Shown here: piece by piece, positions 42,065-49,351 of the stretch
Position numbering within the stretch: position 1 is the stretch's first letter
Layout: each line of letters starts with the position of its first letter
Source: Roseococcus suduntuyensis
GTDB taxonomy: Bacteria > Pseudomonadota > Alphaproteobacteria > Acetobacterales > Acetobacteraceae
Length of the DNA: 64,000 nucleotides
NCBI RefSeq assembly: GCF_014196305.1
Contig: NZ_JACIDJ010000001.1
Span: 585,683-649,682 of the forward strand
Direction of reading: 5' to 3'
Notes under the pieces: model-generated
Seen by the model: only the letters and a program-made list of their open reading frames with translations
Told to the model about the DNA's origin: nothing
The model's database searches: none
Made by a program: the position numbers and the translations under genes

Positions 42065-42955
42065 GTGAAGGGGCCGGTCATGCTCATGACCGGGATCGCG
42101 ATGTTCGGCGTGCTCGACGCCAACAGCAAGATCCTGTCGGCGGAATACAGCGCGGCCCAGGCCATTTTCCTGCGCCATGTCACCCTGCTGGCGCTGCTGC
42201 TGGGGCTGCGCGCCCTGTGGCGCGAGGCGGGCGGGTCGCTCCGCACGCGCCACCCCTTCCTGCACGGGCTACGGGCGGTGGCCATGCTGTTCTCGGGCCT
42301 GCTGTTCTTCCTGGCCTTCCGGCATTTGCCGCTGGCGCTGGGCTACCTGGTCTTCTTCACCGCCCCCTTCCTGACATTGGTCATGGCCGCGCTGTTCCTG
42401 CGCGAGGAAGTGCCGCGCGCGGCCTGGATCTGGTCCGGCGTGGGGTTCGGCGGCGTCATCATCGCGCTGGTGCCGCAGATCGGCGGAGGGGCGAGCCTGC
42501 TCGGGTTGGGCTATGCGCTGTTGGGCACGGTCTGCTACGCCACCAACATCACCATCAACCGGGGCCTGCGCGCCGAGGCGGGGCTGGCGCGGCTGATCTT
42601 CTGGCCCTCGCTGCTGGGGCTGCTGGCCATGGCGCCCTTCGCCTGGGGCGCCTGGGTGCCGCCCGATGCCGAGGGCTGGGCGCGGCTGACGGTGAACGGC
42701 GTGATCGCGGGCGGCGCGACGCTGCTGCTGGCGCTGGCCTTCCGCCATGCCTCGCCGGCGCGGCTGGCGCCCTTCGAATTCATCGCCCTGCCCTGGTCGG
42801 TGGTGCTGGACTATGCGGTGTTCGGCAACACGCCGGGGCTGGCCGTCATCCTGGGCGGGGCCGTGGTGGTGCTGGCCTGCCTGATGAGCGAACGCGCGGT
42901 GATCGCGGCCGCGCGAAGGCCGTCGCGTCAGGGAACATCCTCCGGGAAGGCGTGA
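42065..42955 (+). CDS. EamA/DMT-family transporter
   Basis: A 296-residue integral membrane protein with ten predicted helices in two EamA repeats (about residues 5-135 and 150-285). LDANSKILSAEYSAAQAIFLRHV and LFLREEVPRAAWIWSGVGFGGV are typical of the DMT superfamily; the substrate could be an amino acid or a metabolite. The start is GTG at 42065 with AGGAAGGA seven bases before it; an ATG at 42080 is the fallback. Its 3' end overlaps the DUF952 gene by 28 bases. Confidence 0.87.
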   Translation: MKGPVMLMTGIAMFGVLDANSKILSAEYSAAQAIFLRHVTLLALLLGLRALWREAGGSLRTRHPFLHGLRAVAMLFSGLLFFLAFRHLPLALGYLVFFTAPFLTLVMAALFLREEVPRAAWIWSGVGFGGVIIALVPQIGGGASLLGLGYALLGTVCYATNITINRGLRAEAGLARLIFWPSLLGLLAMAPFAWGAWVPPDAEGWARLTVNGVIAGGATLLLALAFRHASPARLAPFEFIALPWSVVLDYAVFGNTPGLAVILGGAVVVLACLMSERAVIAAARRPSRQGTSSGKA

Positions 42956-43284
42956 CGGCCTTCCGCGTCCAAGGGCACATGCAGCGCCCGCCGCACGGCC
43001 GAGAGCGGCAGGGGCGCGTAGAGATGCGGGAACAGGCCGGGGCGCGAACTGCCGGAGGCCGGCTCCCAGCGCAGCGCATCGCCGAGCGCCGCGCATTCGG
43101 CCTCGATCATCCAGAGATCCGCCTCGCCCGCGCGGTGCTTGGCGGCGGTGGCGCGGAGCTGGGCGGCGGTGGAGAAATGCAGGAAGCCGTCCCGCCGGTC
43201 ATCGGCGCTGCCGCGGTATTCGCCGTGCGTCTCCGCCTCACGCCAATCGGCGCCGCGGATGAGGGTGTAGATGAAGCGTTCCAT
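42928..43284 (-). CDS. DUF952-family protein
   Basis: A 118-residue protein of the DUF952 (ART-like fold) family. MERFIYTLIRGADWREAETHGEYRGSADDRRDGFLHFSTAAQLRATAAKH is the characteristic start (DGFLHFST); then LRWEPASGSSRPGLFPHLYAPLP, and the usual DGRHAFPEDVP-like ending. Function unknown; structurally related to ADP-ribosyltransferases. The three-copy 52-bp repeat lies just upstream of its start, so its promoter is inside or beyond that array. Confidence 0.85.
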   Translation of the reverse strand: MERFIYTLIRGADWREAETHGEYRGSADDRRDGFLHFSTAAQLRATAAKHRAGEADLWMIEAECAALGDALRWEPASGSSRPGLFPHLYAPLPLSAVRRALHVPLDAEGRHAFPEDVP

Positions 43285-43298
43285 TCGCGCCGATTAGC

Positions 43299-43454
43299 GT
43301 CTGATCGCCTTTGGCGGAACGCCAAAGGCGTGAATCAGCCGCTTGGCGAGGTCTGATCGCCTTTGGTGGAACGCCAAAGGCGTGAATCAGCCGCTTGGCG
43401 AGGTCTGATCGCCTTTGGTGGAACGCCAAAGGCGTGAATCAGCCGCTTGGCGAC
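43299..43454. repeat. Three tandem 52-bp hairpin repeat copies
   Basis: Three head-to-tail copies with GATC at 43303, 43355 and 43407, exactly 52 bases apart. Each unit has outer arms CTGAT and ATCAG and an inner near-perfect stem: in copy 1 CGCCTTTGGC, loop GGAAC, GCCAAAGGCG; in copies 2 and 3 one stem base is C to T (a G-U wobble). TGA is left unpaired on the 3' side. It lies between DUF952 (upstream side) and the cell wall hydrolase stop. Confidence 0.9.
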
Positions 43455-43462
43455 ACAACAGC

Positions 43463-43939
43463 TCATTCGGCCTCCGCGTAGAAGCACAGGCCCCCCGTCG
43501 CCAGCCGCGGCACGCGCCCCATGGCCCAGCGCGGCAAGACTTCCTCGGCATGCCACAGCACCGCACCACCCGTCGCGTCCGGCAGGGTGCCCGCCATGGC
43601 GCGGCGCGCGATGCGGCGGCAGACGGCCAGCGCCGGGTCCGCCTCGGGCGGGGCCAGGAAGCGCGCATGGTCCGGGTGGTGTGGGTGGCGCGTGGGGAAC
43701 TGGAAGGGTGCCCGCAGCACCGCCAGCAGGGCGCGGGCGGTGCTGGAGGGGTGTTCCCCGCCGGCATAGCGCAACGCGGCGTCCGGGCAGGCCAGGGCAA
43801 GCCGCGCGCGGGTCAATGCCATGGCGGCCAGCGCCTCGATGGCGCGCGCCGGACGCCCGCCCGCCTCGGCGTAGAGGATGCGCGCCAGCAAGGCTTCCGC
43901 GGCCTCGGTCGCGGTCATGGCGGCGGGGGCGGCGCTCAT
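43463..43939 (-). CDS. Cell wall hydrolase, SleB/Hydrolase_2-like
   Basis: A 158-residue enzyme of the SleB/CwlJ cell-wall-hydrolase family, which cuts peptidoglycan glycan strands. LLARILYAEAGGRPARAIEALAAMALTRARLA holds the catalytic-type Glu in YAEAGG; ARRAMAGTLPDATGGAVLWHAEEVLPRWA is the second family block. There is no signal peptide, as is common in phage-borne lysins. The ATG at 43939 overlaps the preceding small gene's stop by four bases. In the company of a terminase it probably served as a phage endolysin. Confidence 0.82.
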   Translation of the reverse strand: MSAAPAAMTATEAAEALLARILYAEAGGRPARAIEALAAMALTRARLALACPDAALRYAGGEHPSSTARALLAVLRAPFQFPTRHPHHPDHARFLAPPEADPALAVCRRIARRAMAGTLPDATGGAVLWHAEEVLPRWAMGRVPRLATGGLCFYAEAE

Positions 43940-44244
43940 CGGCCGAACCCCCCGTCGCGGCGCAGGTCCTCCAGCTTCTCCTCGATGCGGAGGAGCTGTT
44001 CCGTCAGCCGCTGGTCCACGTCGCGGATGAGGGAGAGGGGCACATAGGTCCGCGCCACCTCCAGCTTGAAATCGGTCAGTTCCTGGCGCGTGCGGGCCAG
44101 GCCGTCCATCTCGCGCCGGTCGCCATGTTCGATCCGCTGGTCGAGGTCGCGCTTGATGCCCAGGACCAGCCACAGCAGCAGGACCGAGACCGGCGCCTCG
44201 GCCAGGCGAAGCAGCATGTGCGGCTCCAGTTCGAGGATGTTCAT
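43936..44244 (-). CDS. Small membrane/coiled-coil phage-type protein
   Basis: A 102-residue protein: a short N-terminus, one hydrophobic helix (APVSVLLLWLVLGIKRDLD; about 17-30), then a long charged amphipathic helix likely to form a coiled coil (GLARTRQELTDFKLEVARTYVPLSLIRDVDQRLTEQLLRIEEKLEDL). This shape is seen in small proteins preceding lysins of tailed phages and in DUF2730/DUF2746-like proteins, but I cannot assign it. ATG at 44244 after AAGGAG. Overlaps the lysin gene by four bases, suggesting a lysis or tail-assembly pair. Confidence 0.62.
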   Translation of the reverse strand: MNILELEPHMLLRLAEAPVSVLLLWLVLGIKRDLDQRIEHGDRREMDGLARTRQELTDFKLEVARTYVPLSLIRDVDQRLTEQLLRIEEKLEDLRRDGGFGR

Positions 44245-44316
44245 GACATCTCCTTGCGGTGGGCGCGGGGCCGCCCCACAACGGGGCGGACCCCGGAGAG
44301 GGGGTATGGAGGGGCG

Positions 44317-44547
44317 ATGTGGAACGAGCCGTATCTCGAGACCTGCTGCCGCTCGGCCCTGCACCGGCTGACGCTGGTGCGGCAGCACGGCCGCCCGCCG
44401 GGCCTGGCGGACGAACCCTGCCTGCGACGGCTTTCCACGATGGGGCTGGCCGGGCTGGGGCCTGACGGACGCTTCGCGATCACGCCCGCGGGGCGGGAGC
44501 GCCACGCGAGTGAAATTCTGAAGACACCCCGCGCCCGATCGGCGTAG
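44317..44547 (+). CDS. Small winged-helix-like protein ending in the first repeat copy
   Basis: A 76-residue protein with Cys-rich start (ETCCRSALHRL) and a winged-helix-like C-terminus (EPCLRRLSTMGLAGLGPDGRFAITPAGRERHASEIL) similar to the effector-side of small MarR/PadR-type regulators. GGAGGGG lies before the ATG. Its last codons and TAG stop come from the first 52-bp repeat copy, so the array may have replaced the original end. It is divergent from the small membrane protein gene. No family recognised. Confidence 0.55.
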   Translation: MWNEPYLETCCRSALHRLTLVRQHGRPPGLADEPCLRRLSTMGLAGLGPDGRFAITPAGRERHASEILKTPRARSA

Positions 44548-44784
44548 GCGCGGCCGCAGCCGTGAATCGGCCGCGTGGCAAAGCGCCCGATCGGCGTAGG
44601 CGCAGCCGCAGCCGTGAATCGGCCGCGCGGCAAAGCGTCCGATCGGCGTAGGCGCGGCCGCAGCCGTGAATCGGCCGCGCGGCAAAGCGTCCGATCGGCG
44701 TAGGCGCAGCCGCAGCCGTGAATCGGCCGCGCGGCAAAGCGTCCGATCGGCGTAGGCGCAGCCGCAGCCGTGAATCGGCCGCGC
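44535..44784. repeat. Five tandem 52-bp hairpin repeat copies
   Basis: Five head-to-tail copies with GATC at 44537, 44589, 44641, 44693 and 44745, exactly 52 bases apart, nearly identical (they differ mainly at a CGCGG/CGCAG pair and at a few spacer bases). Outer arms are CCGAT (44535-44539) and ATCGG (44566-44570), with GTGAATCGGCCGC as in the other arrays. Inner pairing is weaker than in the 43.3 kb array. It lies between the convergent 76-residue gene and terminase gene. Confidence 0.92.
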
Positions 44785-44791
44785 AACACAC

Positions 44792-46204
44792 CTAACCGCG
44801 CCAGCTCGGCCCGCGGGGTTGCGGCGGCAGGGCCGGCATCCGCACCGGTTCGGCCAGGATGGCGCCGGCCACGGCGTCCAGCGCGTCGTCGCGCGCGCCC
44901 TTCGCGTCCGGGCGCCATTCCGCCATCTCGCGCGCGAAGGCCGAGGTCATCACGCCCTCATGCGCGTAGAGGCGGCGGGCGGCCAGCAGCGGGTCGAAGG
45001 CGGCCAGGATGCGCTCCGCCTTGGGGCGGTGGCTGGCGTGTTCCAGCACCTGGCAGGCGGCCCCGGCGCGCGCCATCTCACGCTTGAGCAAGGCGGGCAG
45101 GAAGCGGCCCAGCCCGTTGGTCTCGACCCGCACCACCGGCAATTGCAGGTCCCGCGCCAGCGCCGCCACCTGGCGGCACTGCTGCGTGGCGGGGTCGTCC
45201 GGAGCGTCGGCACGCTGGGTGATCCACTCCACGCGATGGATGAAGTGGTGGTTCTCCCCATCCATGTAGGTGGCGGCGAGGACGGAGCCGTCGCCCCCCT
45301 TCTCGCGCCCGAAGGCCGGGTCCCAGAAGCCGCCGCCCGAGACCATGCGCCGCCCGAGCAGCCAGAGCTGCGGGCGGCCCTGCGCCTCGACATATTCCGT
45401 CTGCTCCGCGTAGCGCAGCAGCAGCGCGGGATCGAGCCGCGCGGCCGCGGCGGGCACGGGTTGCAGCAGCATCTGCCGGGCGAAGTGCATGGGACCCACG
45501 CGTCGGCGGATGGCGGCGATGGCGGGCTCGGAAAAGCGCTCGGGCCAGGCGCTGCGGCCCTCGGCGTCCAGGATGGGCACTTCCAGCCGGGCATAGCCGC
45601 GCAGGAAGTCGTCGCCGGGGCGGTAGAGGCTCTCCTCCGTGTGCGGCGTGCCGACGTAGAGGATGGCGCCGCCCGGCGTCAGGATGAACTCGGTCTCCGC
45701 CAGGCGTTCGCGCAGCTCGTGGCGCTTGCCGGGCGTGTCGCAATTGCCCGGCACCTCCACGTCGTCGCAGATGATGAGGTCCGCGCGCGCGCCGGTGATG
45801 TTGCCCTGCAGCCCCTGCGCGAACATCGAGGGGTCGCGCAGGGCGGAGCGCCGCGATACGGTGAAGCGGTCGGTGGCCCAGGCCTCGCCGTCCTCGGGCA
45901 GAAGCGGGCGGCAGAGCGGGTGGCGCTCCAGCACGCGGCGCACATGCGCCACCATGCGCGCGGCGAGCGACTGTTCGGCCGCCAGCACCATGATCCGCAG
46001 CTCCGGGTTGCGATACAGCGACCAGGCGCAGAGCAGCCCCACCAGCGTGGATTTCCCGCAGCCGCGGAAGGCCATCAGCAGCATGCGGTTCGACGGCCGG
46101 CCCTCCAGCCAGAGCAGGATGCGGCGGTGGAGGGCGGGCGTCCTCAACTCCTGGGCGCGGTTCCACATCCAGGTGAATTCCAGCAGGTCAGCCGGCTTCT
46201 CCAT
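44792..46204 (-). CDS. Phage terminase large subunit
   Basis: A 470-residue DNA-packaging motor with an intact ATPase and nuclease. Walker A is MAFRGCGKSTLVGLL near residue 48, Walker B is ADLIICDDVE near 140, and the coupling motif is AILYVGTPHTEES near 178. The RNase-H-fold nuclease is GGGFWDPAFGREKGGDGSVLAATY near 288 and the late RDDALDAVAGA. ATG at 46204, which overlaps the frameshifted upstream gene by 17 bases; the frame is also open upstream. Portal, capsid and tail genes are absent, so this is a remnant or a domesticated gene. Confidence 0.9.
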   Translation of the reverse strand: MEKPADLLEFTWMWNRAQELRTPALHRRILLWLEGRPSNRMLLMAFRGCGKSTLVGLLCAWSLYRNPELRIMVLAAEQSLAARMVAHVRRVLERHPLCRPLLPEDGEAWATDRFTVSRRSALRDPSMFAQGLQGNITGARADLIICDDVEVPGNCDTPGKRHELRERLAETEFILTPGGAILYVGTPHTEESLYRPGDDFLRGYARLEVPILDAEGRSAWPERFSEPAIAAIRRRVGPMHFARQMLLQPVPAAAARLDPALLLRYAEQTEYVEAQGRPQLWLLGRRMVSGGGFWDPAFGREKGGDGSVLAATYMDGENHHFIHRVEWITQRADAPDDPATQQCRQVAALARDLQLPVVRVETNGLGRFLPALLKREMARAGAACQVLEHASHRPKAERILAAFDPLLAARRLYAHEGVMTSAFAREMAEWRPDAKGARDDALDAVAGAILAEPVRMPALPPQPRGPSWRG

Positions 46205-46616
46205 CGCGTGCGGTGTCCTCCCCCGTGTCGCTGTCCTGGTCCATCTGGTGGCGGGCTTCGTGCAGCAGGTTCTCGGTGTCGGCCTCCGTCGTCTCGGCGG
46301 GTGTGTCGGCGAGCTTGATGATCTGTTCGATATGCGACAGCGGGGCATGCCGCGCTCGCCCCAGATGCGGAGGATGCGCGCGTGGCACAGTTCGATGCGC
46401 CGCTGGCGGTAGAGGCGGTCGAGGCATTTCACCACGTCATCCGGGTCGCAGGGGCGCAGCGCCGCGCCCTTGCCGGGGCTGATGCGCGCGCCGTCGCGCC
46501 GGGCGGTCAGGGCGGCCATGATCCAGAACCAGGCCTCCTCCGCGCAGCGAAAGGGTTCGGCCTTGGCGAGGCTGGCGAAGACGGGCGAATACCCTGGACG
46601 GGGGGGAGGCGGACAT
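46188..46616 (-). pseudogene. Frameshifted gene in the small-terminase position
   Basis: A roughly 142-residue gene read only with two corrections. It starts ATG at 46616 (SASPP) then, after a seven-base C run (46600-46606 as G on the plus strand), coding sense jumps frame: SLAKAEPFRCAEEAWFWIMAALTARRDG and DDVVKCLDRLYRQRRIELCHARILRIWGERG. It jumps back near 46352-46358, at a four-base C run, to LSHIEQIIKLADTPAETTEADTENLLHEA. Removing one C at the first site and adding one at the second gives a continuous protein, and start and stop are in the same frame. It looks like a terminase-linked small protein; family uncertain. Confidence 0.6.
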
Positions 46617-46757
46617 CAGCGACACATCCTTCTTGGAGGGAGGCTTGGGGGCGTGCAGCGCCATCGGCCATGCACACTCAGGGTTGTGACTCACCTCCCC
46701 GACAGAAAGCAAGATTTTCCTATTGCATCCGGACCAACGACCTAACATGTTTTGTAT
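46617..46757. other. Promoter gap of the phage-derived block
   Basis: This 141-base stretch separates the leftward terminase block from the rightward S24 regulator gene, so it should hold both promoters and the regulator's operator. It is locally AT-rich at its right end (AACATGTTTTGTATATG at 46744-46760). No clear -35/-10 pair or inverted repeat with adequate spacing was seen. Confidence 0.35.
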
Positions 46758-47411
46758 ATGCGACACGATGACATTTGGCGGGCGCTCGATTCGCTCGCCG
46801 CCGAGAACGGGCTCTCGCCCTCGGGGCTCGCGCGTCGCGCAGGGCTCGACCCCACTGCCTTCAACCCCTCCAAGCGGGTGGGGCCGGATGGGCGGGCCCG
46901 ATGGCCCTCCACGGAGAGCATCGCCAAGGTGCTGGCCGCCACGGGGGCAGGAATAGAGGCCTTTTCCAGCCTGGTCTCCGGCAGCGCCACCCTGCCCAGC
47001 CAGTCACGCGGCGGGCGGGGCGTGGTGCGGCGCGTGCCGCTGATCGGCCTCGCCCAGGCGGGCAGCGAGGGATATTTCGACGATGGCGGCTTCCCGGTGG
47101 GCGGCAGCTGGGACGAGATCAGCCTGCCCGAAATCGGTGACCCCAACGCCTATGCGCTGGAGATCTCGGGCGATTCCATGTCGCCGGTGTTCCGCGACGG
47201 GGATGTGGTCATCGTCTCGCCCGCCGCCCCCATCCGGCGTGGCGACCGCGTGGTGCTGCGAACCCGTGCGGGCGAGGTGATGGCGAAGGAACTGCGCCGC
47301 CAAAGCGCCAAGCGCATCGAGGTGGCGAGCCTGAATCCCGCCCACCCCGACTACAGCTTCGACCTGCAGGACGTGGCCTGGATGCACCGCATCCTCTGGA
47401 GCAGCCAGTAG
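46758..47411 (+). CDS. XRE/S24-family transcriptional regulator (LexA/CI-like)
   Basis: A 217-residue repressor: an N-terminal XRE-like HTH (LDSLAAENGLSPSGLARRAGLDPTAFN, about 8-34) and a C-terminal S24/LexA self-cleavage or dimerisation domain (about 100-215). The catalytic Ser is in ISGDSMSPVFRDGD, and the Lys is in VMAKELRRQ, so autoproteolysis appears possible. Such regulators control prophages or cell-wide stress. The ATG at 46758 follows an in-frame TTG at 46752. It faces the terminase block, and its stop is 16 bases from the convergent mprF-like gene. Confidence 0.88.
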   Translation: MRHDDIWRALDSLAAENGLSPSGLARRAGLDPTAFNPSKRVGPDGRARWPSTESIAKVLAATGAGIEAFSSLVSGSATLPSQSRGGRGVVRRVPLIGLAQAGSEGYFDDGGFPVGGSWDEISLPEIGDPNAYALEISGDSMSPVFRDGDVVIVSPAAPIRRGDRVVLRTRAGEVMAKELRRQSAKRIEVASLNPAHPDYSFDLQDVAWMHRILWSSQ

Positions 47412-47427
47412 CCGGCAGGCGCGTCCC

Positions 47428-49341
47428 TCAGGCCGCCTGCACCACCTCCAGGTCGCGCTGCGCGTCGCAGGCGAGATAGCGGCCGGGACGCTTGGCGTCG
47501 GGGAAGGTTTGCAGGCCGGTGTCCGCGTAGACGCGCAAATTCTCGGGGCCGATGTCCACGAAGGCCGGGCGCGCGCCGTTCCGCTCGCACAAATCACGGA
47601 AGCGCCAGATGGCGGAGACGGCGTCACGCGCCTCGCCCGCCGGGTCCCCATGCGCGATCCAGACAGGGCCGTGCCGGCTGAAGGCAAGGCCCGCGCGCTC
47701 GGCCTCGCCCCAGAGCACCGCATCGGCGGTCGCGGGCGGGCGGGCGCCGAAGTTGGCGAGGCGTTGCCGTGCCTCGGCATTCCAGGCCAGCGCCTCGATC
47801 CGCGCCGGGCGCAGAAGCTGCACCATGCCGGCCAGCAGCAGCACGGCAGTGATCCCGACCGTGAAGCGCAGCTGCGGCGTAGCGTCTTCCATCAAGACGA
47901 TCTGCCACCAGCTCTCACCCTGGAGCTGGCCGGCATTGGCCAGCAGCGCCAGCGTGAGGCCGCAGATGGATGTGGCGGCCAGCGGCAGCAGGATTTCGTT
48001 GGACAGTGGTTCACGCCGCAGCCGGCTGCCGCGATAGAAGGCCGAGCGCATGGTGGCGAGCAGCACCGACACCACCAGGAAGATGCCCCAGGTCCACCAG
48101 GCTTCCTCACGCAGCCAGCCGATCAGCGCGCCGTTCAGCAGCAGGATCAGCCCGCCCCACCAGGCGATGGCCAGCCGCCGCGCCAGGCCGAAGGCCATGA
48201 CGATCAACAGCGAACCCACCACCGATGCGGCGAACTGCGACGCCACGGCCGCCTCGTAGCCCGCCCATTCCTTCAGAACGGTGGCCGAGGTCGGCAGCCC
48301 GCCCAGGAAGATCAGCATCGCACCGCAGATCGCGACCAGCCCCGTCAGCGCCGGTACCTCCAGCGGCATGGCGCCTCGGCCGATGGCGCCGAAGCGCGAC
48401 AGCAAGTCGCTGCGCTGCGTCACCTCGAAACCCGCGAAGAGCCCACCCGCGATGAAGAGGGGCACGATGTAGTAGTAGAGGCGGAACACCAGCAGCGCCC
48501 CCACCACCTCCGCCGCGCCCATGTAGGGCGCGAGGCCCAGCAGGATGGCGCCGTCGAAGACGCCGAGGCCCCCCGGCACATTGGCCGCGATGCCCGCCGC
48601 ATAGGCCGCGAGGTAGATGCCCACGAAGAGCAGGAAGGTGAGGCCGGGGGCGTCAGGCAGCAGCACGTAGAAGATGGCGGCCGTCACCGCCACGTCCACC
48701 GTGGCCAGCAGGGTCTGCACCATGGCCATGCGAACGCCAGGCAGATTCACCCGATGGCCAAAGACGCGGATGTCGCGACGGAACTTGCTGAGCAGCACAT
48801 AGCCCAGGACCAGGGCGAACATGGGCACGGAGATGAGTTGCAGCGCCCAGCGCGGCAGGTGGTCGCCCGCCCAGGGCAACACCTCCGGCTCGAACAACAG
48901 GACCATGCCGCCCAGCGCCAGCCCGCCCAGCCCGAAGGTGAGCGAGGTGAAGCCGATGATCTTGCCGATCTCGATGGGCGAATAGCCCCAGGCCGAATAG
49001 AGCCGGTAGCGCACCGCGGCCCCGGACACCGCCGCGAAGCCGATATTGTGCGCGAGCGAATAGCCGCAGAAGGAGGCCAGCAGCGCCCGAGGCCAGGAGG
49101 AAGGCCGCCCCGCATAGCGCGCCCCCAGCCAGTCATAGATGGTCAGCACACCATAGGCCGCGACGGTCAGCCCCGCCGCGGCCAGCAGGCCGGACATGGG
49201 CAGGGCCGCCAGCGCGGCGCGCACATCCGCCATCGAGAGGTTGCGGAATTCGCGCTGCACCACCCAGATGGCGCCCACCAGCACCACCAGCCCGAAGACG
49301 GTGGCGCCATGGCGGCGCACGAAGGGCCACAAGGTCTTCAC
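47428..49341 (-). CDS. mprF: MprF-like flippase with truncated lysyltransferase domain
   Basis: The N-terminal part is the membrane flippase of MprF (about 12-14 hydrophobic helices; SFCGYSLAHNIGFAAVSGAAVRYRLYSAWG, NVPGGLGVFDGAILLGLAP). The C-terminal DUF2156 synthetase domain begins (FSRHGPVWIAHGDPAGEARDAVSAIWRFRDLCERNGARPAFVDIGPENLRVYADTG) but ends about 25 residues later, so roughly 250 residues of a normal MprF are missing. The protein is about 637 residues versus about 850. Start assumed at GTG 49341 (a GTG at 49371 would overlap lysS). With the synthetase gone it may only flip lipids or be non-functional. Confidence 0.82.
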   Translation of the reverse strand: MKTLWPFVRRHGATVFGLVVLVGAIWVVQREFRNLSMADVRAALAALPMSGLLAAAGLTVAAYGVLTIYDWLGARYAGRPSSWPRALLASFCGYSLAHNIGFAAVSGAAVRYRLYSAWGYSPIEIGKIIGFTSLTFGLGGLALGGMVLLFEPEVLPWAGDHLPRWALQLISVPMFALVLGYVLLSKFRRDIRVFGHRVNLPGVRMAMVQTLLATVDVAVTAAIFYVLLPDAPGLTFLLFVGIYLAAYAAGIAANVPGGLGVFDGAILLGLAPYMGAAEVVGALLVFRLYYYIVPLFIAGGLFAGFEVTQRSDLLSRFGAIGRGAMPLEVPALTGLVAICGAMLIFLGGLPTSATVLKEWAGYEAAVASQFAASVVGSLLIVMAFGLARRLAIAWWGGLILLLNGALIGWLREEAWWTWGIFLVVSVLLATMRSAFYRGSRLRREPLSNEILLPLAATSICGLTLALLANAGQLQGESWWQIVLMEDATPQLRFTVGITAVLLLAGMVQLLRPARIEALAWNAEARQRLANFGARPPATADAVLWGEAERAGLAFSRHGPVWIAHGDPAGEARDAVSAIWRFRDLCERNGARPAFVDIGPENLRVYADTGLQTFPDAKRPGRYLACDAQRDLEVVQAA

Positions 49342-49351
49342 GGCAGGCGGG

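Noticed and set aside
43936-44685. 249-codon frame through the repeat array upstream of the small phage protein
   Set aside because: Its N-terminal part is translated tandem repeat (RPIHGCG-type repeats), not a protein; the ATG at 44244 with AAGGAG is the real start.
43299-44784. CRISPR arrays
   Set aside because: The 52-bp units are contiguous with no variable spacers and form hairpins; no cas genes occur.
47428-47590. Remainder of the MprF synthetase domain in another frame
   Set aside because: Downstream of the stop there is only 16 bases before the S24 regulator gene; no second-frame DUF2156 segment was found, so this is a truncation, not a frameshift.
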